Shown: positions 51,101 to 60,868 of the stretch, piece by piece
Position numbering within the stretch: position 1 is the first letter of the stretch
How the letters are laid out: each line of letters begins with the position of its first letter
Program-made: the position numbers and the translations under genes
Notes under the pieces: generated by a model
Databases searched by the model: none
The model's input: only the letters and a program-made list of their open reading frames with translations
What the model was told of the DNA's origin: nothing
Assembly: GCA_013397455.1 (NCBI GenBank)
Contig: VYZB01000239.1
Location: 1,260,182 to 1,324,181 of the forward strand
DNA from: Crotophaga sulcirostris
Taxonomy: Eukaryota; Chordata; Aves; Cuculiformes; Crotophagidae
Length of the DNA stretch: 64,000 nt
Reading direction: 5' to 3'

Positions 51101-54100
51101 ATTTCCTTCATGTGACATAACTGGGAATGGCTCAAAAGTAATTTTAAGCTGATTTATTTAATCCTGTCTTCTATTTATTTAAATGTTTGGAAGGTTTTTT
51201 TTTTTTCTAAGGAAATCCATAGACAAGTCAATCCATTAAACACCACTGCTCAGCTGGCTCCCAACCAGGTCTGCTCCTCTCTGCAGAGGAAATGGAAATG
51301 ACCGAAATAGTAGGGGGTTTTTTAGCTGAGCATTTTTGGGAAAGATGAGGACAGATGGAACTGGCTAACCTTCATCGTCAATGCCTATTAGAAAAAAGGG
51401 ATGTTGGGTGCTTTCTTAGCCATTGCTCCCTGCCCGGTACAGTATTCATATGCATGTTCACATTGTCTTGGAGCAGATCAGGATCCCCAGAAGTGAGCTG
51501 GGGATCTCTGATTTAGCATGAGTTCCTATGTGAGGTTGAGGGAGGGGATTCTCCCCCTCTGCTCTTGTGAGACCCCACCTGGAGTCCTGTGTCCAGTTGT
51601 AGAATTCCCAACATAAGAAGGAGATTACACTGTTGGAGCGAGTCCGGAGGAGGCCACAGAGATCATCTGAGGGCTGGAGAACCTCTGCTGTGAGGATGGG
51701 CTGAGAGAGTTGGGGTTGTTCAACCTGGAGAAGAGAAGGCTCCAAGGGGACTTCATAGTGCCCTTCTAGTACCTGAAGGGGCTCCAGGAAAGCTGGGGAG
51801 GGACTTTTCACAAGGGCATGGAGTGATAGGACAAGGGGGAACAGCTCTAAACTGGGAGGGGGAAGACTTAGATTAGACATTAGGAAGAAATTCTTTGCGA
51901 TGTGGGTGGGGAGACTCTGACACAGGTTGCTCAGGAAAGTGCTGGCTGCCCCCTCCCTGAAGGTGTTCAAGACCAGGTTGGATGGGGTCTTGAGCAACCT
52001 GGTCTGGTGGGGGATGTCCCTGCCCATGGCAGGGGGTTTGGAACTGGGTGAGCTTTAAGGTCCCTTCCAACTCAAACTATTTTGTGATTTGTTCTATGAT
52101 TCTAACCCATCAACTCTCTGATGAGCAAGCATCTCCCTCCCCTTTCCAGAGAGTGCTCCACACGTTGTATGGTAGCACAAAGTGTACACATATATTCAGG
52201 ATGGGTTTTTCTTCATCCTGCAATGCTGCCCTCCCCATGGGAACTTGGCTGGGCAGCAGTGCTGGTATCATCTTTCTTCCCAGCAAGGCTGAACACCCTT
52301 CTGCAGTGCCTGTGGATCCCCTGGCCCCCGTGCAGAGTTTGGAAGCTATCTGTTGCTTTCTTGATGCACCTTGAAGCTGTCCTGGTGCAGTTATTTCTCA
52401 TCACCAAAGGAGAATCTGGCTTTGGAGGGTCAGCGCTAGTCAAGGCTTTGCAGCAGACTGAAAGATGGTGCTCAGACATCTTATTGTTAAGGTTTGGTCT
52501 TGTTGAGCTGCTTCAAATCTCTCTGTGCACTTGGCATAAATAATCAAGCCCAAAGCAAGGAGAGACTCACATCAGATGGAGCCGAGTCCGTGCCCTTTAA
52601 GTTGTCATGCCTGTTTTTATTGTTCAAGTAGCACAAGGTGTTGCACCACCTCCACTCTGCTGAACAGGGGCCAGTATCTCATGATGCATCGGTGTCCTGA
52701 GTCATCTCTGCCTTCTCTCCCATTCCCCTTCCTACTTGGTTCTCCTACGCCAATAAAGAAATGGTCAAGAGACCTAGTTAAGATTCACAAAGGCAGCACA
52801 GCAGCACAGAGAATTTGGAGCGAAGCTGAAGCAAGCAGTTCCCTTTGATATGTAGACAAGCCAGGATACAAGGATCCCTGGCTGTCAGATGCTGTGCTAC
52901 TGCACTGCGTCACCTCATGCTGGTTCCTGTGCTTCCCCAAGAAGGGAGATGCTCCATCCTGCATTTGAGACCAGATTTTGAAGGCAATCTTTAAACCTCC
53001 GGTTAAATTTAGTGGGGCAATACTACCTTACAGCTCCAAGACTAACAGGATCCTGCTGGGAGTGGGTTATTCTGCCCAAACTGCTGCTTTCATCGGTGTG
53101 AGTCTCACAGCCCTGACACCTGATTGAAGAACTGATGTTAGAAATGGTGAAAGTCAAAGCTGAAATGCTCTTTGGGAGCAGTGGGTTGGACCTTTCTACC
53201 CATAGGTTAAAAACACCACTGCTGGTAGGTACTGACAACAAGAAGACCTGTTCTTCAGGTTATCTCCCTCTACAAGCTCCTGGTGCAAAGGCAGCTTCCA
53301 ATGTAGCTACTCAGTTAGAATCATAGAGTGGTTTGGGTTGGAAGGGACCTCCAAAGCCCATCCAGTTCCACTCCCCCGCCATGGGCAGGGACACCTCCCA
53401 CACAATCAGGATGCTCAAAGCCCCATCCAACCTGGCCTTGAACACCTCCAGGGATGGGGCAGCCACAGCTTCCCTGGGCAACCTGGGCCAGCAGAGAGCA
53501 GAGCAGAGGGGCTCCCCTCCCTCACCCTGCTGGTCCCACTTCTTTTGATGCAGCCCAGGACACGGTTGGCCTTCTGGCTGTGAGTGCACATTGTGGCTCA
53601 TGTCGACCTGGACCCACTGGGTTCAGGAGGGCACAACAGGCAGTGAGAGCATCTGTGAGAGAATTGTGAAGCAGTGATGCTGCTGGTTTTCTTTCTTTGC
53701 CTTGTTTTCCTTTCTCTGGCTCCAAAATGAACTTATTCCTTTATAGCTGAACATGTTCCTGTTTGCCTATCTGCTCCTCTCAGTCTTGCTAGGGGTTGGA
53801 AGTTGTGCTGGGACTTTTGTCTGACTCATGCAGGAATGACGCATGAGGTGGTGCTGGTGTCTGATGTGAAGCAGGATAGACTCCAGCTTCCTTTCAACTC
53901 TGCTCCCTTGAAAATCTACCTGCGTTCATGCAGTAGCCAGTCAAGGCTTTGAACACAGCAAGAAGATCCAAATTATTTCTGAGCTTGCTGTTTGCAACTG
54001 GAGCTCCTAGAGCATCCTTCAGAGGTCTGCTCCTGGCACTGGACAAAAGTTGGGACCCTTTCCTACAGAGGGTTAGCTGAGCCTGGGCTACCGTTGACTG

Positions 54101-57100
54101 TAGAGGCTGTGATGGACTTGAATGTCTGCATGACCTTCCAGCCAACTTCTCCATGACTAGCTTGTGTATTTTCCTCCTCTCTTGGGTTTCCAGCAATAAA
54201 CTAGGAGGGGAGGAACCCCAGGTATTGTGATATACTGGTATTTGTCCCTCTCCTTTGCTCTTAACTCCTACACTCATCCTGCACGTCCTGCTGCAGCATG
54301 ATTTAGAAGCCCAGATCTCTGCCCTGCTCTCTGAGCTGTGCTGTCATGCTAAACCCTGGCAAACTTCTCCCATCACCCCCAATTCCCAGCACAATGAAGC
54401 TGAACAAAAGCTTGTGCCAAAGCGAAGAGCTGTCTTAGTGTGGTTTGGTTTGGGGCTTTGCTCTGTTGGTTTTAGAGCCATTATGCTCCAGCTCTCAGCC
54501 TTTAATTTGCCACGTCTGATATATTGTGACCCTATGCAGAGGGTGTAAACTAAAGACTGGGAAGACGAGAACTCTAATCTACATATGCCTGGCTTTTGTT
54601 TTAATTTTTTTTGCTGGTAAATCTCAGGAGAGAGGCTCGAAGCTACCAGGTACCAAAGCAGGGAGGCTTTGGGAAGAGGGAAGATACACTGAGGGTGAGC
54701 TTAGGACTGAAATAGTGGGGTAGAATCATAGAATGATTTGGGCTGGAAGGGACCTTAAACATTATCCAGTTCCAACCCCCTGTCACGGGCAGGGACACCT
54801 CCCACTGGACCAAACTGCTCAAGACTCCATCCAACTTGGCCTTGGAAGTAGAGAGAGAGGTTATAATTTTAGTTGGGTGGTGGAAAATGTGGTCAACCCA
54901 GCTTGCCACATGTAGAGGCAGCCCATAAGCAGAAGTCTTTAAGCAGGGTGGGGTGGTGCTTTCTGCAAGGACTCGAGGCTTTGCAAGGGCACTGAGTTGA
55001 CAGATAATGTGTGCTGCATCGTGCAGGAATAGAAAGTTTCTTCGAGGGAGTGCAATCCACAGGGAGCTTCTTGGCTCAGGACCAGTTTCAAACTGGCACA
55101 GGTTGCCCAGAGAAGTCGTGGCTGCACCATCCCTGTGGATGTTCAAGGCCAGGTTGGATGGGGCTTTGAGCACCATGATCCAGTGGGAGGGCTGGAACTG
55201 GGTGGGCTTTGAGGTCCCTTCCAATTCAAATCATTCTATGATTCTGTGAAACCGTAACTGCCCGGTTAGCGTCTGCTTGTGGAGATTATCCATGTACTGA
55301 ACAACTGGTGGAAAACTGGCAGGCTGGGTCCAAGGTGGTGCTTGTATGTGTTCCCAGGTGAAATCATGGAGCAGGCTAAATCACAGCAAACCTGCCTGCT
55401 GCAGAGACAGACAGTCTGTGTCCTGGGGAGCTGCTTCACGGTGGGGTAAAGGTGCAGGGTTTGATGAGCTTGGCTTTGGCTGCCTGGCTTCCTAGGGTGT
55501 GGAGACAGGTGTTGGATGGGACAGGGTGGCAAGTAAGAGCAGACCCTTGGGGGAGGACACTGGGTGCTGAACTTCAGGGTGTTTCAGGCATCCAGACCCG
55601 CCCCAGCATGGCCTACAGGGATGCTCTGGGGCAGCTCTGGCTTCCTCCAACCCCATCCCAGTGGCTGGGCCTGTCTTACCTCTTCCCTGCCCTCTAATGT
55701 GTGAAGAAATACCTCCTCGGCATCCCACCGTGTGTCTGGCATCAGGTGGTGTGTTAAGCTCCCTGCACGCTAATGAAGCACATTTGCAGAGGTGCTCTGA
55801 GCTGTGACAGTGCTCCTGCTCCCACTGCTCAGGGTGCTGCAGGCCTGGCCCTCACGCACCCTCAGCAGGGACAAATGGGGATTTGTAAAAACAGGAGGGA
55901 GGACAGAGAGTTCACAGGTTGCAGCTTGGTTTCAGGTGGTTGTGGCTGTACTGCCAAATGATGTTGGATGCTGCGAGCGTGTGTTAGTGTGACCTGGCAG
56001 ACTTTGCCCTGAGAAGGAGAAGCCCCCAGTCCTGCTGTATTTCCTCTGCTCCCCATCCCCTCCTCGCTGCAGGCTGAAATCCAGCGGCTGGAAAGGGAGG
56101 GGAAAAAAATAAATAAAGGTCTTGGCAAGATCAGAGGATAAAAGTTGCTGGGGACCTGAAAAGAGGGCCGGTTAAATGGGTGTGGGAAGATTGATGGTGG
56201 TTTTTTTCTTTTCTTTTTCTGTCTTTAAAGCCAGTGGAGGCAGGGGGGGACGCAAGTTTGCTTTTCACACTGTGTGTGTCTGGGGCTGGGCCAGCCTCGC
56301 TGCTGGCTGCTCTTGGCTGCAGGACTGCCTGCTTGTGCTCGCCTCTCCTCCCCTGGCTACGGCTAAAAGGTTTGGAGGGAGGAAAAATAAAAACCCAAAC
56401 CAAAATAATTGAAGTCCTCTGGGGAAGCCTCAGTGATTGAGGAGCTGCATTGGAGTGGTGGACCAGAAGGGAGCACCTAGCAGCATCCTGGGGCTGCTGT
56501 GTGCCTGGGTGCCTCCCAGCAGCATCCTCAGCTGTCCTGGTCCCCACTAGGTTGCTCCTTCACCCCCCCTGCCTTCCCAGTCCTGGTAATGCCATGGGGT
56601 TTTCCACAGCCTCCTTGATCTTGCTCCCCATTGAAGGAAGTGCATTGTAGTCCTTAACTTTCTGTGTTTTTCCAACTTGGTAGCATCTTACTTCAGATGA
56701 ATTCTCCTTGGCAAGGATTACTTTTTCCCTGGTGCTGTATGCCCTGTTTCATTGTACAGGGAAAACTCCCCTCTGGGACACCCAAGGCCTTTTCCATAAA
56801 TACCAACAAGGGCAGCATCTTCAGGAGCTCAGTGCCTATCCCTGCCATCGCATGTGCCCCAGGAGCTGCTGCTGCAGCCTGCCCTGCTGTCCTGGTAGTC
56901 AACAAGCACTGCAAGGTGCTAAGTCTTGCTCCCTAGCGGTCTGCAGCAGATTTAGGGTCACCTCCCGTCCACTGCAACCTGCCAGGACTAGCCCAGTGTT
57001 TTAGCCAGAGGCAAAGTCTTCTCCAGGAGCATCAAGGTGATGCTTTGCACGCAGGAGGTGCCTCCCATCCACCATACGCCATTCAGGGGCTGCTTTTCCC

Positions 57101-60100
57101 CTGCTCTTCCCCTGCGCCGCCGCCAGCAGAGCTGGTTTCATCTCCGTTCAGCCAGAACAAGCGGCAAATTAACCTGACCTAGATCTGGAGAAGCCAGAGA
57201 GACCGACAGTTCCGTGTGCCCTCAAAATCCATGCTCCGGAGGCAATACAGGGAGAAATCTTTCCTATTCCCAAGGGAGGAGAATTAGCTGCTTATTTATA
57301 ACAGCTTATTTATAGCTATCTGATAACCCTGTCCTCATCTGTGCTGGGAATGGGTTGTGATGCCGGCCAGGTCTCCCCATCCATCACGATACTACGTTCC
57401 CTGCTCCTTTCCATCACACTAACCCGCCCCACACTCGCCCAGAGCAGGGGCACCACCACCCTGCATCTCATCACCACTCAGAAACCTTTCCTGGGCTGGG
57501 AAAATGTCCTTGTTGACTCTTCCTTTGGGCTGGCCATCACACCCTGCCCAGCAGCAGGGAACGACTCCGGCCCTTGTGCTCCTGGCGCTGGCGAGTGTGA
57601 CGGCCGCTTGGCTCCTGACGGATGGGACCAGCTCGCTCCTGGCGCAGCCAGCCCGTTGCCATGGCAATGACAGGATATTGCTTTCTTACAGCCTCCTCAC
57701 TCGCACAAAGCCAGCCACCGGTTCCAGCTTTGCTTAGCGTAGGGATGTGCGGTGCATACCAAGCGCTCCTGGCTCTCCTCTGTCCCCAAATGGGAACCTG
57801 CTCCGGAGCGTGCAGAGAAGAAGCAGCAGGAGCTGGAGCTCCCTCCCTCTTTCCCACGCCTGGAAAACCCTGGCTCTTCGCAGCCGCCTGCTCCTCTTCC
57901 TCCAGGTGCTCATGCAACCATCCCTCCTGGTTCTTATTTCCTCTGTGTTTTTCAATTATAAAATCCAGTCTGTGCTTCTGTGCTGGTTTATTTCATCTCT
58001 ACCTGTGACCTACATGGCTGGCTTGAGGGACCTCTCTTAACCTCTCCGAAGGTCGAGAGGTGAAGTCATGCCCTTGTCAGTGCTGATTGCTGCTGCCTAG
58101 GCAGCCTGGCTGGAGCATCCCAAGCCCAGGCAGCATCTCAGAGATGGGGCTCGGCACGTGTGCTGGGTTTGGGGAAATCATTAGCCTGAACAAGAGTCCC
58201 AGCTCTCACCTGCCTGCTGGCCCCAGTATCCAAGGCCTGAGTCTCTTCGCCTGCTTTGGCCAAAGACAGTGAGACTTGGAAACTTCCATGGGTGTTATTT
58301 GCCCAACTGTGAGAGCTTGAGACCCAAATTAGTGCCTTCCTCACTTTGAAGGCTGCAAGTTCAACTGAGCACAGTGATCAGCTACCAGAGAACCTACACG
58401 GGGCTCCAGGAGACCAGGCAGTGTGAGCTCTGCTTCGGGGCTTCCTCTGCTTGAAACAAAACACCATCAGCATTGCTTTATCTGAGACACTGGTGTTTGA
58501 AAGACCTGCAAAGCCGGGCGGAGAGGGAGGACCAAGGTCATTCCTCTGCCAAGCACGGTGGCATTGCTTCCCTGGATCACAGAATCATAGAATCACAGAA
58601 TGACCCGAGATGGAAGGGACCCACAAGGATCATCAAGTTCACTCCTGTCCCTGCACAGGACAACCCCAACATTCACACCGTGGGTCTGAGGGCCTTGGCC
58701 AAATGTTTCTGGAATATTGTCAGGCTGTGACTGCTGTCCTGGGGAGCTGTTCCAGTGCTCCACCATCCTCTGGGGGAAGAACCTTTTCCTGATGTCCAAC
58801 GTAACCCTCCCCTGGCACATCTTCCTACCATTCCCTCAGGTCCTGTCATTGGTCACCAGAGAGAAGAGATCAGCACCTGCTCCTCCTCCTCCCCTTGTGA
58901 GGAATGAAGGGTGAGGATGAAGGCTGGCCATGGCAATGACGTCCCATGATGCCAATGAAGTCCCATCCTTGACAGCATCATGGAGCCATGTTCTTCAGGG
59001 ACATCGACATCATAGTTCCTCATTGCACAAGTTGTTGTTGTCTTATGTTTTTTCATCCTCAGGGGAGCCACAGACTGGGACTTAATCATGTTTATAGGCA
59101 CAGGGTATTCCCAAGTGTGCTGGAGCCTCGTGGTGCCCATGGCAGGCTGCTTCCCCAAGACTCTGCACGATAGCCTGGACACCACGCTGCCTGCTCATAG
59201 GCTGCGGGGGGCTTAAAAATCAGCCCTAAGTAATAGAAAAACACCACTACTTAAGATATCTGCATCAGAAAAACCCAGAGCTCCTCTTTCTGATTTTCAG
59301 GGGTTGTATTTTCAAGTTCTACACAATCAAAAAAAGGCATAATTGGCTTTTTCAGGGGTAAGAGGTTTTTTCATAGCTCAGAAGCTATAACTTCCATATA
59401 ACTGCAGCTCTTCAAGAAGATGCCTTGTGAGAACACGTGGAAATCCTGGGGAGCTGTGCTGGTGGGCAAGGGGTGGTCAGGGACGTGCTGTGCTGGATGC
59501 TGATAGGTTTGACGTGTCCCATTTTGGCAGCCTTTCTGCTCCGTACATCCCTGCTCCGCTCAAAGCATGAGGGATGGCTGATGAAACATTGAGAGCCAAG
59601 GACATCTGAATGAAGGGGGACCCAGAATAGCCTGAGACATGAGAAGGGTTGAGGACATAAAAAAACCCCACCCTGTAATAACTTCTCCAGAAATACTATC
59701 TATAGGCTAATTTGGCAGTTGCTGGAAGGAAAGAGCTACAAAATGTGAATGGCAGCTCTGCCTCAGTGTCCTCAGCATGAGCAGCTGAGCCTGCTCTTGG
59801 ATGCTGCCTTGTGGCGAAGGCAGGCTGGTGTTTGCCCCCAAGAGCATCCCCATGCTCTTGCTGGGATTATCTGTGGTTATGAAGGGGAGCTGGAAAGCAA
59901 AACCCAGACCTCCTTGAGGTGGGAAGAGGGACAAGCAATCCCTGCTCATGGTTGCATAAATCTGGTTTAATTTCACGTGCTCCCTTGGGACTCGCAAAGC
60001 AGAAACTGGGGTTTTTCTCCCCTTTTCTCTTTCTTGCCCCATCCTCTCTGCAATCATTTAAAATCTCCACTTTGAACTTTATAGGCAGCCTACACCTTTC

Positions 60101-60382
60101 TTAACGCACTGGTATTTGGTGTTTGCATTCCATCTCACCCTCCCCAGCTGTGGTTTTGGAAAGGAAAGCTCACCCCATCGACTGCCTGCGCCCCTGTGCG
60201 TGCTGACCCCGTGCCATCCCTCTCTCCACAGGTTATCCTGAAGGACTTGGAAGTGCTGGCCGAGATCGCTTCTTCGCCGGCGGGACAGACGGAGGATCAC
60301 GGTCCCTCTGATGGCTCTGATGCACGACCCAGCCCGGTGGAGCTTCACGTCCCGGCCAGGGCCAGCCAGCTGAGCTCCTCCG
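27150..60382 (+). CDS. VAC14: VAC14, PIKfyve-complex scaffold (5' two thirds, partial)
   Basis: VAC14 scaffolds the PIKfyve kinase and FIG4 phosphatase on endolysosomal membranes and controls PI(3,5)P2 (family knowledge). Thirteen exons: 27150-27253, 31168-31318, 34380-34547, 35225-35287, 36454-36561, 37307-37416, 38375-38481, 39857-39991, 40276-40428, 42297-42357, 49464-49608, 49914-49979, 60232-60382. They give 507 codons plus one base, about 65% of the human 782 aa. The protein is HEAT-repeat throughout: [101 protein letters not shown] and [19 protein letters not shown]. Exons 9-10 encode a variable acidic/serine-rich linker. The start has G at -3 and follows the E-box array. Intron 8 looks U12-type. 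The junction codon of exons 8/9 gives Asn where I recall Ser in human. The FIG4-binding C-terminus is outside the window. Confidence 0.98.
27476..27690 (+). repeat. G-rich degenerate minisatellite in VAC14 intron 1
   Basis: Irregular repeats of a unit built on CCCCCAGGAGGGTCC followed by a long G run and GTGTGTC-like sequence, roughly 45-65 bp per unit, about four to five copies. Many GGG runs lie close together on the plus strand, giving G-quadruplex potential. Open frames here are artefacts. Confidence 0.6.
27628..27658. repeat. (CA)n microsatellite
   Basis: An ACACAC tract interrupted by two CCA steps, embedded in the G-rich minisatellite of VAC14 intron 1. Confidence 0.85.
29031..29285 (-). 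mobile_element. CR1 LINE, 3' end
   Basis: Minus-oriented 3' UTR and ORF2 remnant in VAC14 intron 1, left of the tRNA-Gly. Confidence 0.9.
29953..29957 (-). terminator. Pol III terminator of tRNA-Gly (intron 1 copy)
   Basis: A minus-strand TTTTT run starts 6 nt after the tRNA 3' end, and a second T5 run (29947-29951) follows as a backup. Confidence 0.85.
29964..30034 (-). tRNA. tRNA-Gly(GCC)
   Basis: This is a 71-nt minus-strand tRNA: acceptor stem GCATTGG/CCAATGC, D arm with GGTTCAGTGGTAGAA (A box), anticodon loop CTGCCAC with anticodon GCC closed by CTCGC/GCGGG, and T arm with GGTTCGATTCC (B box). No CCA is encoded, as expected in eukaryotes, and there is no intron. Its sequence is identical to the copy at 41355-41425. 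It lies in VAC14 intron 1, antisense to VAC14. Confidence 0.97.
30418..31059 (+). mobile_element. CR1 LINE, long 3' end
   Basis: Begins in ORF2 (GTGCTCGCAGCCCAGAAGGCCAACC) and ends with ATTCTATGATTCTGTG. It stops about 110 bp before VAC14 exon 2. Confidence 0.92.
31319..34379. other. VAC14 intron 2
   Basis: Holds the CR1 at 33064-33685. The rest (31.3-33.0 and 33.7-34.4 kb) is unique GC-moderate DNA with no supported gene. Confidence 0.7.
33064..33685 (+). mobile_element. CR1 LINE, long 3' end
   Basis: Same structure as 30418-31059, in VAC14 intron 2, with an intact tail. Confidence 0.92.
35423..35562 (+). mobile_element. CR1 LINE, 3' terminal fragment
   Basis: End of ORF2 plus 3' UTR of the GTTGGACTCGATGATCTCAAA type, in VAC14 intron 4. 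Confidence 0.88.
39223..39588 (+). mobile_element. CR1 LINE, 3' end
   Basis: In VAC14 intron 7; ends CCATTCTGTGATTCTGTGG. Confidence 0.9.
39992..40275 (+). other. VAC14: VAC14 intron 8, predicted U12-type (minor spliceosome) intron
   Basis: The 5' splice site reads A|GTATCCTT (39992-39999), an exact match to the U12 consensus RTATCCTT and a poor match to the U2 consensus GTRAGT. Near the 3' end, TTCCTTAC (40253-40260) resembles the U12 branch-point consensus TTCCTTRAC and lies about 15 nt from the CAG acceptor (40273-40275), within the usual U12 range. Phase is kept (exon 8 ends with A, exon 9 starts AC ATC AAG). All other VAC14 donors seen here are U2-like. Confidence 0.8.
41355..41425 (+). 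tRNA. tRNA-Gly(GCC)
   Basis: This 71-nt tRNA is identical to the intron 1 copy: GCATTGG/CCAATGC acceptor stem, GCC anticodon in a CTGCCAC loop, and intact A and B boxes. It lies in VAC14 intron 9 in the sense orientation. Flanks differ from the other copy, so the match is confined to the gene itself. Confidence 0.97.
41431..41435 (+). terminator. Pol III terminator of tRNA-Gly (intron 9 copy)
   Basis: A TTTTT run starts 6 nt after the tRNA 3' end. Confidence 0.85.
42358..49463. other. VAC14 intron 10, repeat-poor, contains the gap
   Basis: A 7.1-kb intron strikingly free of CR1 despite its GC-rich setting. It has the 95-N gap and a GC-rich flank (44.4-44.65 kb). No exon was recognised; short frames are chance. 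Confidence 0.65.
44708..44802. other. Assembly gap (95 N)
   Basis: This is a run of N in VAC14 intron 10. Exons 10 and 11 on either side join in phase and give continuous VAC14 protein, so no coding exon is obviously missing. The left flank is GC-rich, a common cause of dropout. Confidence 0.99.
50291..50343 (+). mobile_element. CR1 LINE, short 3' terminal fragment
   Basis: Only the terminal GAGGTCCCTTCCCACCCAAA to GATTCTATGATT segment, in VAC14 intron 12. Confidence 0.8.
50637..50747 (-). mobile_element. CR1 LINE, short 3' end
   Basis: Minus-oriented tail (TAGAATCATAGAATCATGG) and part of the 3' UTR. Tail-to-tail with 50291-50343. Confidence 0.88.
51535..52103 (+). mobile_element. CR1 LINE, long 3' end
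   Basis: Starts in ORF2 (GGGATTCTCCCCCTCTGCTC) and ends TTGTGATTTGTTCTATGATTCT, in VAC14 intron 12. Confidence 0.9.
53316..53610 (-). mobile_element. CR1 LINE, internally deleted 3' end
   Basis: The 3' UTR (53316-53490) is joined directly to a more upstream ORF2 segment (ACTTCTTTTGATGCAGCCCA), so about 300 bp of the usual element is missing at roughly 53495. Confidence 0.82.
54722..54846 (-). mobile_element. CR1 LINE, short 3' end
   Basis: Minus-oriented tail and 3' UTR. Forms an inverted pair with 55092-55249. Confidence 0.85.
55092..55249 (+). mobile_element. CR1 LINE, short 3' end
   Basis: Plus-oriented fragment from ACTGGCACAGGTTGCCCAGA to the ATTCTATGATTCTGTGA tail, lacking part of the 3' UTR (no CCCATGGCAGGGG block). 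Confidence 0.88.
57655..57668. promoter_or_regulatory. RFX X-box-like palindrome in VAC14 intron 12
   Basis: GTTGCCATGGCAAT matches 13 of 14 bases of the symmetrical X-box GTTGCCATGGCAAC bound by RFX factors. It lies in a locally CpG-containing stretch (57530-57670) with no repeat. Binding is inferred. Confidence 0.4.
58577..58905 (-). mobile_element. CR1 LINE, 3' end
   Basis: Minus-oriented copy of the subfamily with ACATTCACACCGTGGG. Closest relative in the window is 25027-25355. In VAC14 intron 12. Confidence 0.88.
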
Positions 60383-60683
60383 GTGAGTGGTGCCTCCCCA
60401 CTCCCTGCTCTCACTGGGTGCTCAGGGGCACTGGTCAGGTTTGCTCAGGCAGAAGGAGAAGCCTCTCGCAGTGATGAATCAGTGTATCCATCCACTCCTG
60501 GCAGCGCTTGAGGATCGAGTGTACCGTGGCGCAGACTAGGGCACTGGTTTTATTTTTATTGCTCTTTCCTCTAGCTCATGATTTAGTGATCTGGGACTGT
60601 AGCAGCTGCAGAGGCCTCTGAGAAGGGAGATCATCATTGTCCTCGTTCTTTTGGGACCGTGGGTACCAGCCTTTTCTATCTTG

Positions 60684-60868
60684 TAGAATCATAGAATCGC
60701 TTGGTTGGAAAAGACCTTTGAGATCCAAGTCCAATCATACCTGTCCACTGCTAAACCAGATCCCTGAGCACCTCATCTGCCCATCTTTTAAACAACTCCA
60801 AGGGTGGTGAAACCACCACCTCCCTGGGCAACCTCTGCCAGTGCCTGACAACCGTTCCAGTGAAGAGT
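60684..60868 (-). mobile_element. CR1 LINE, 3' end
   Basis: Inverted tail TAGAATCATAGAATCGC followed by 3' UTR of the GAGATCCAAGTCCAA type, about 300 bp after VAC14 exon 13. Confidence 0.88.

Larger units (their letters stand above)
49980..60231. other. VAC14 intron 12
   Basis: The largest intron seen (10.25 kb). It carries seven CR1 fragments between 50.3 and 58.9 kb. A repeat-free stretch, 55.25-58.57 kb, holds the X-box-like site and a GATA/AT-rich cluster near 57.29-57.33 kb. Confidence 0.65.

Noticed and set aside
54643..55224. A 193-codon minus-strand frame
   Set aside because: It crosses both arms of an inverted CR1 pair; the apparent domain is transposon sequence read in both senses.
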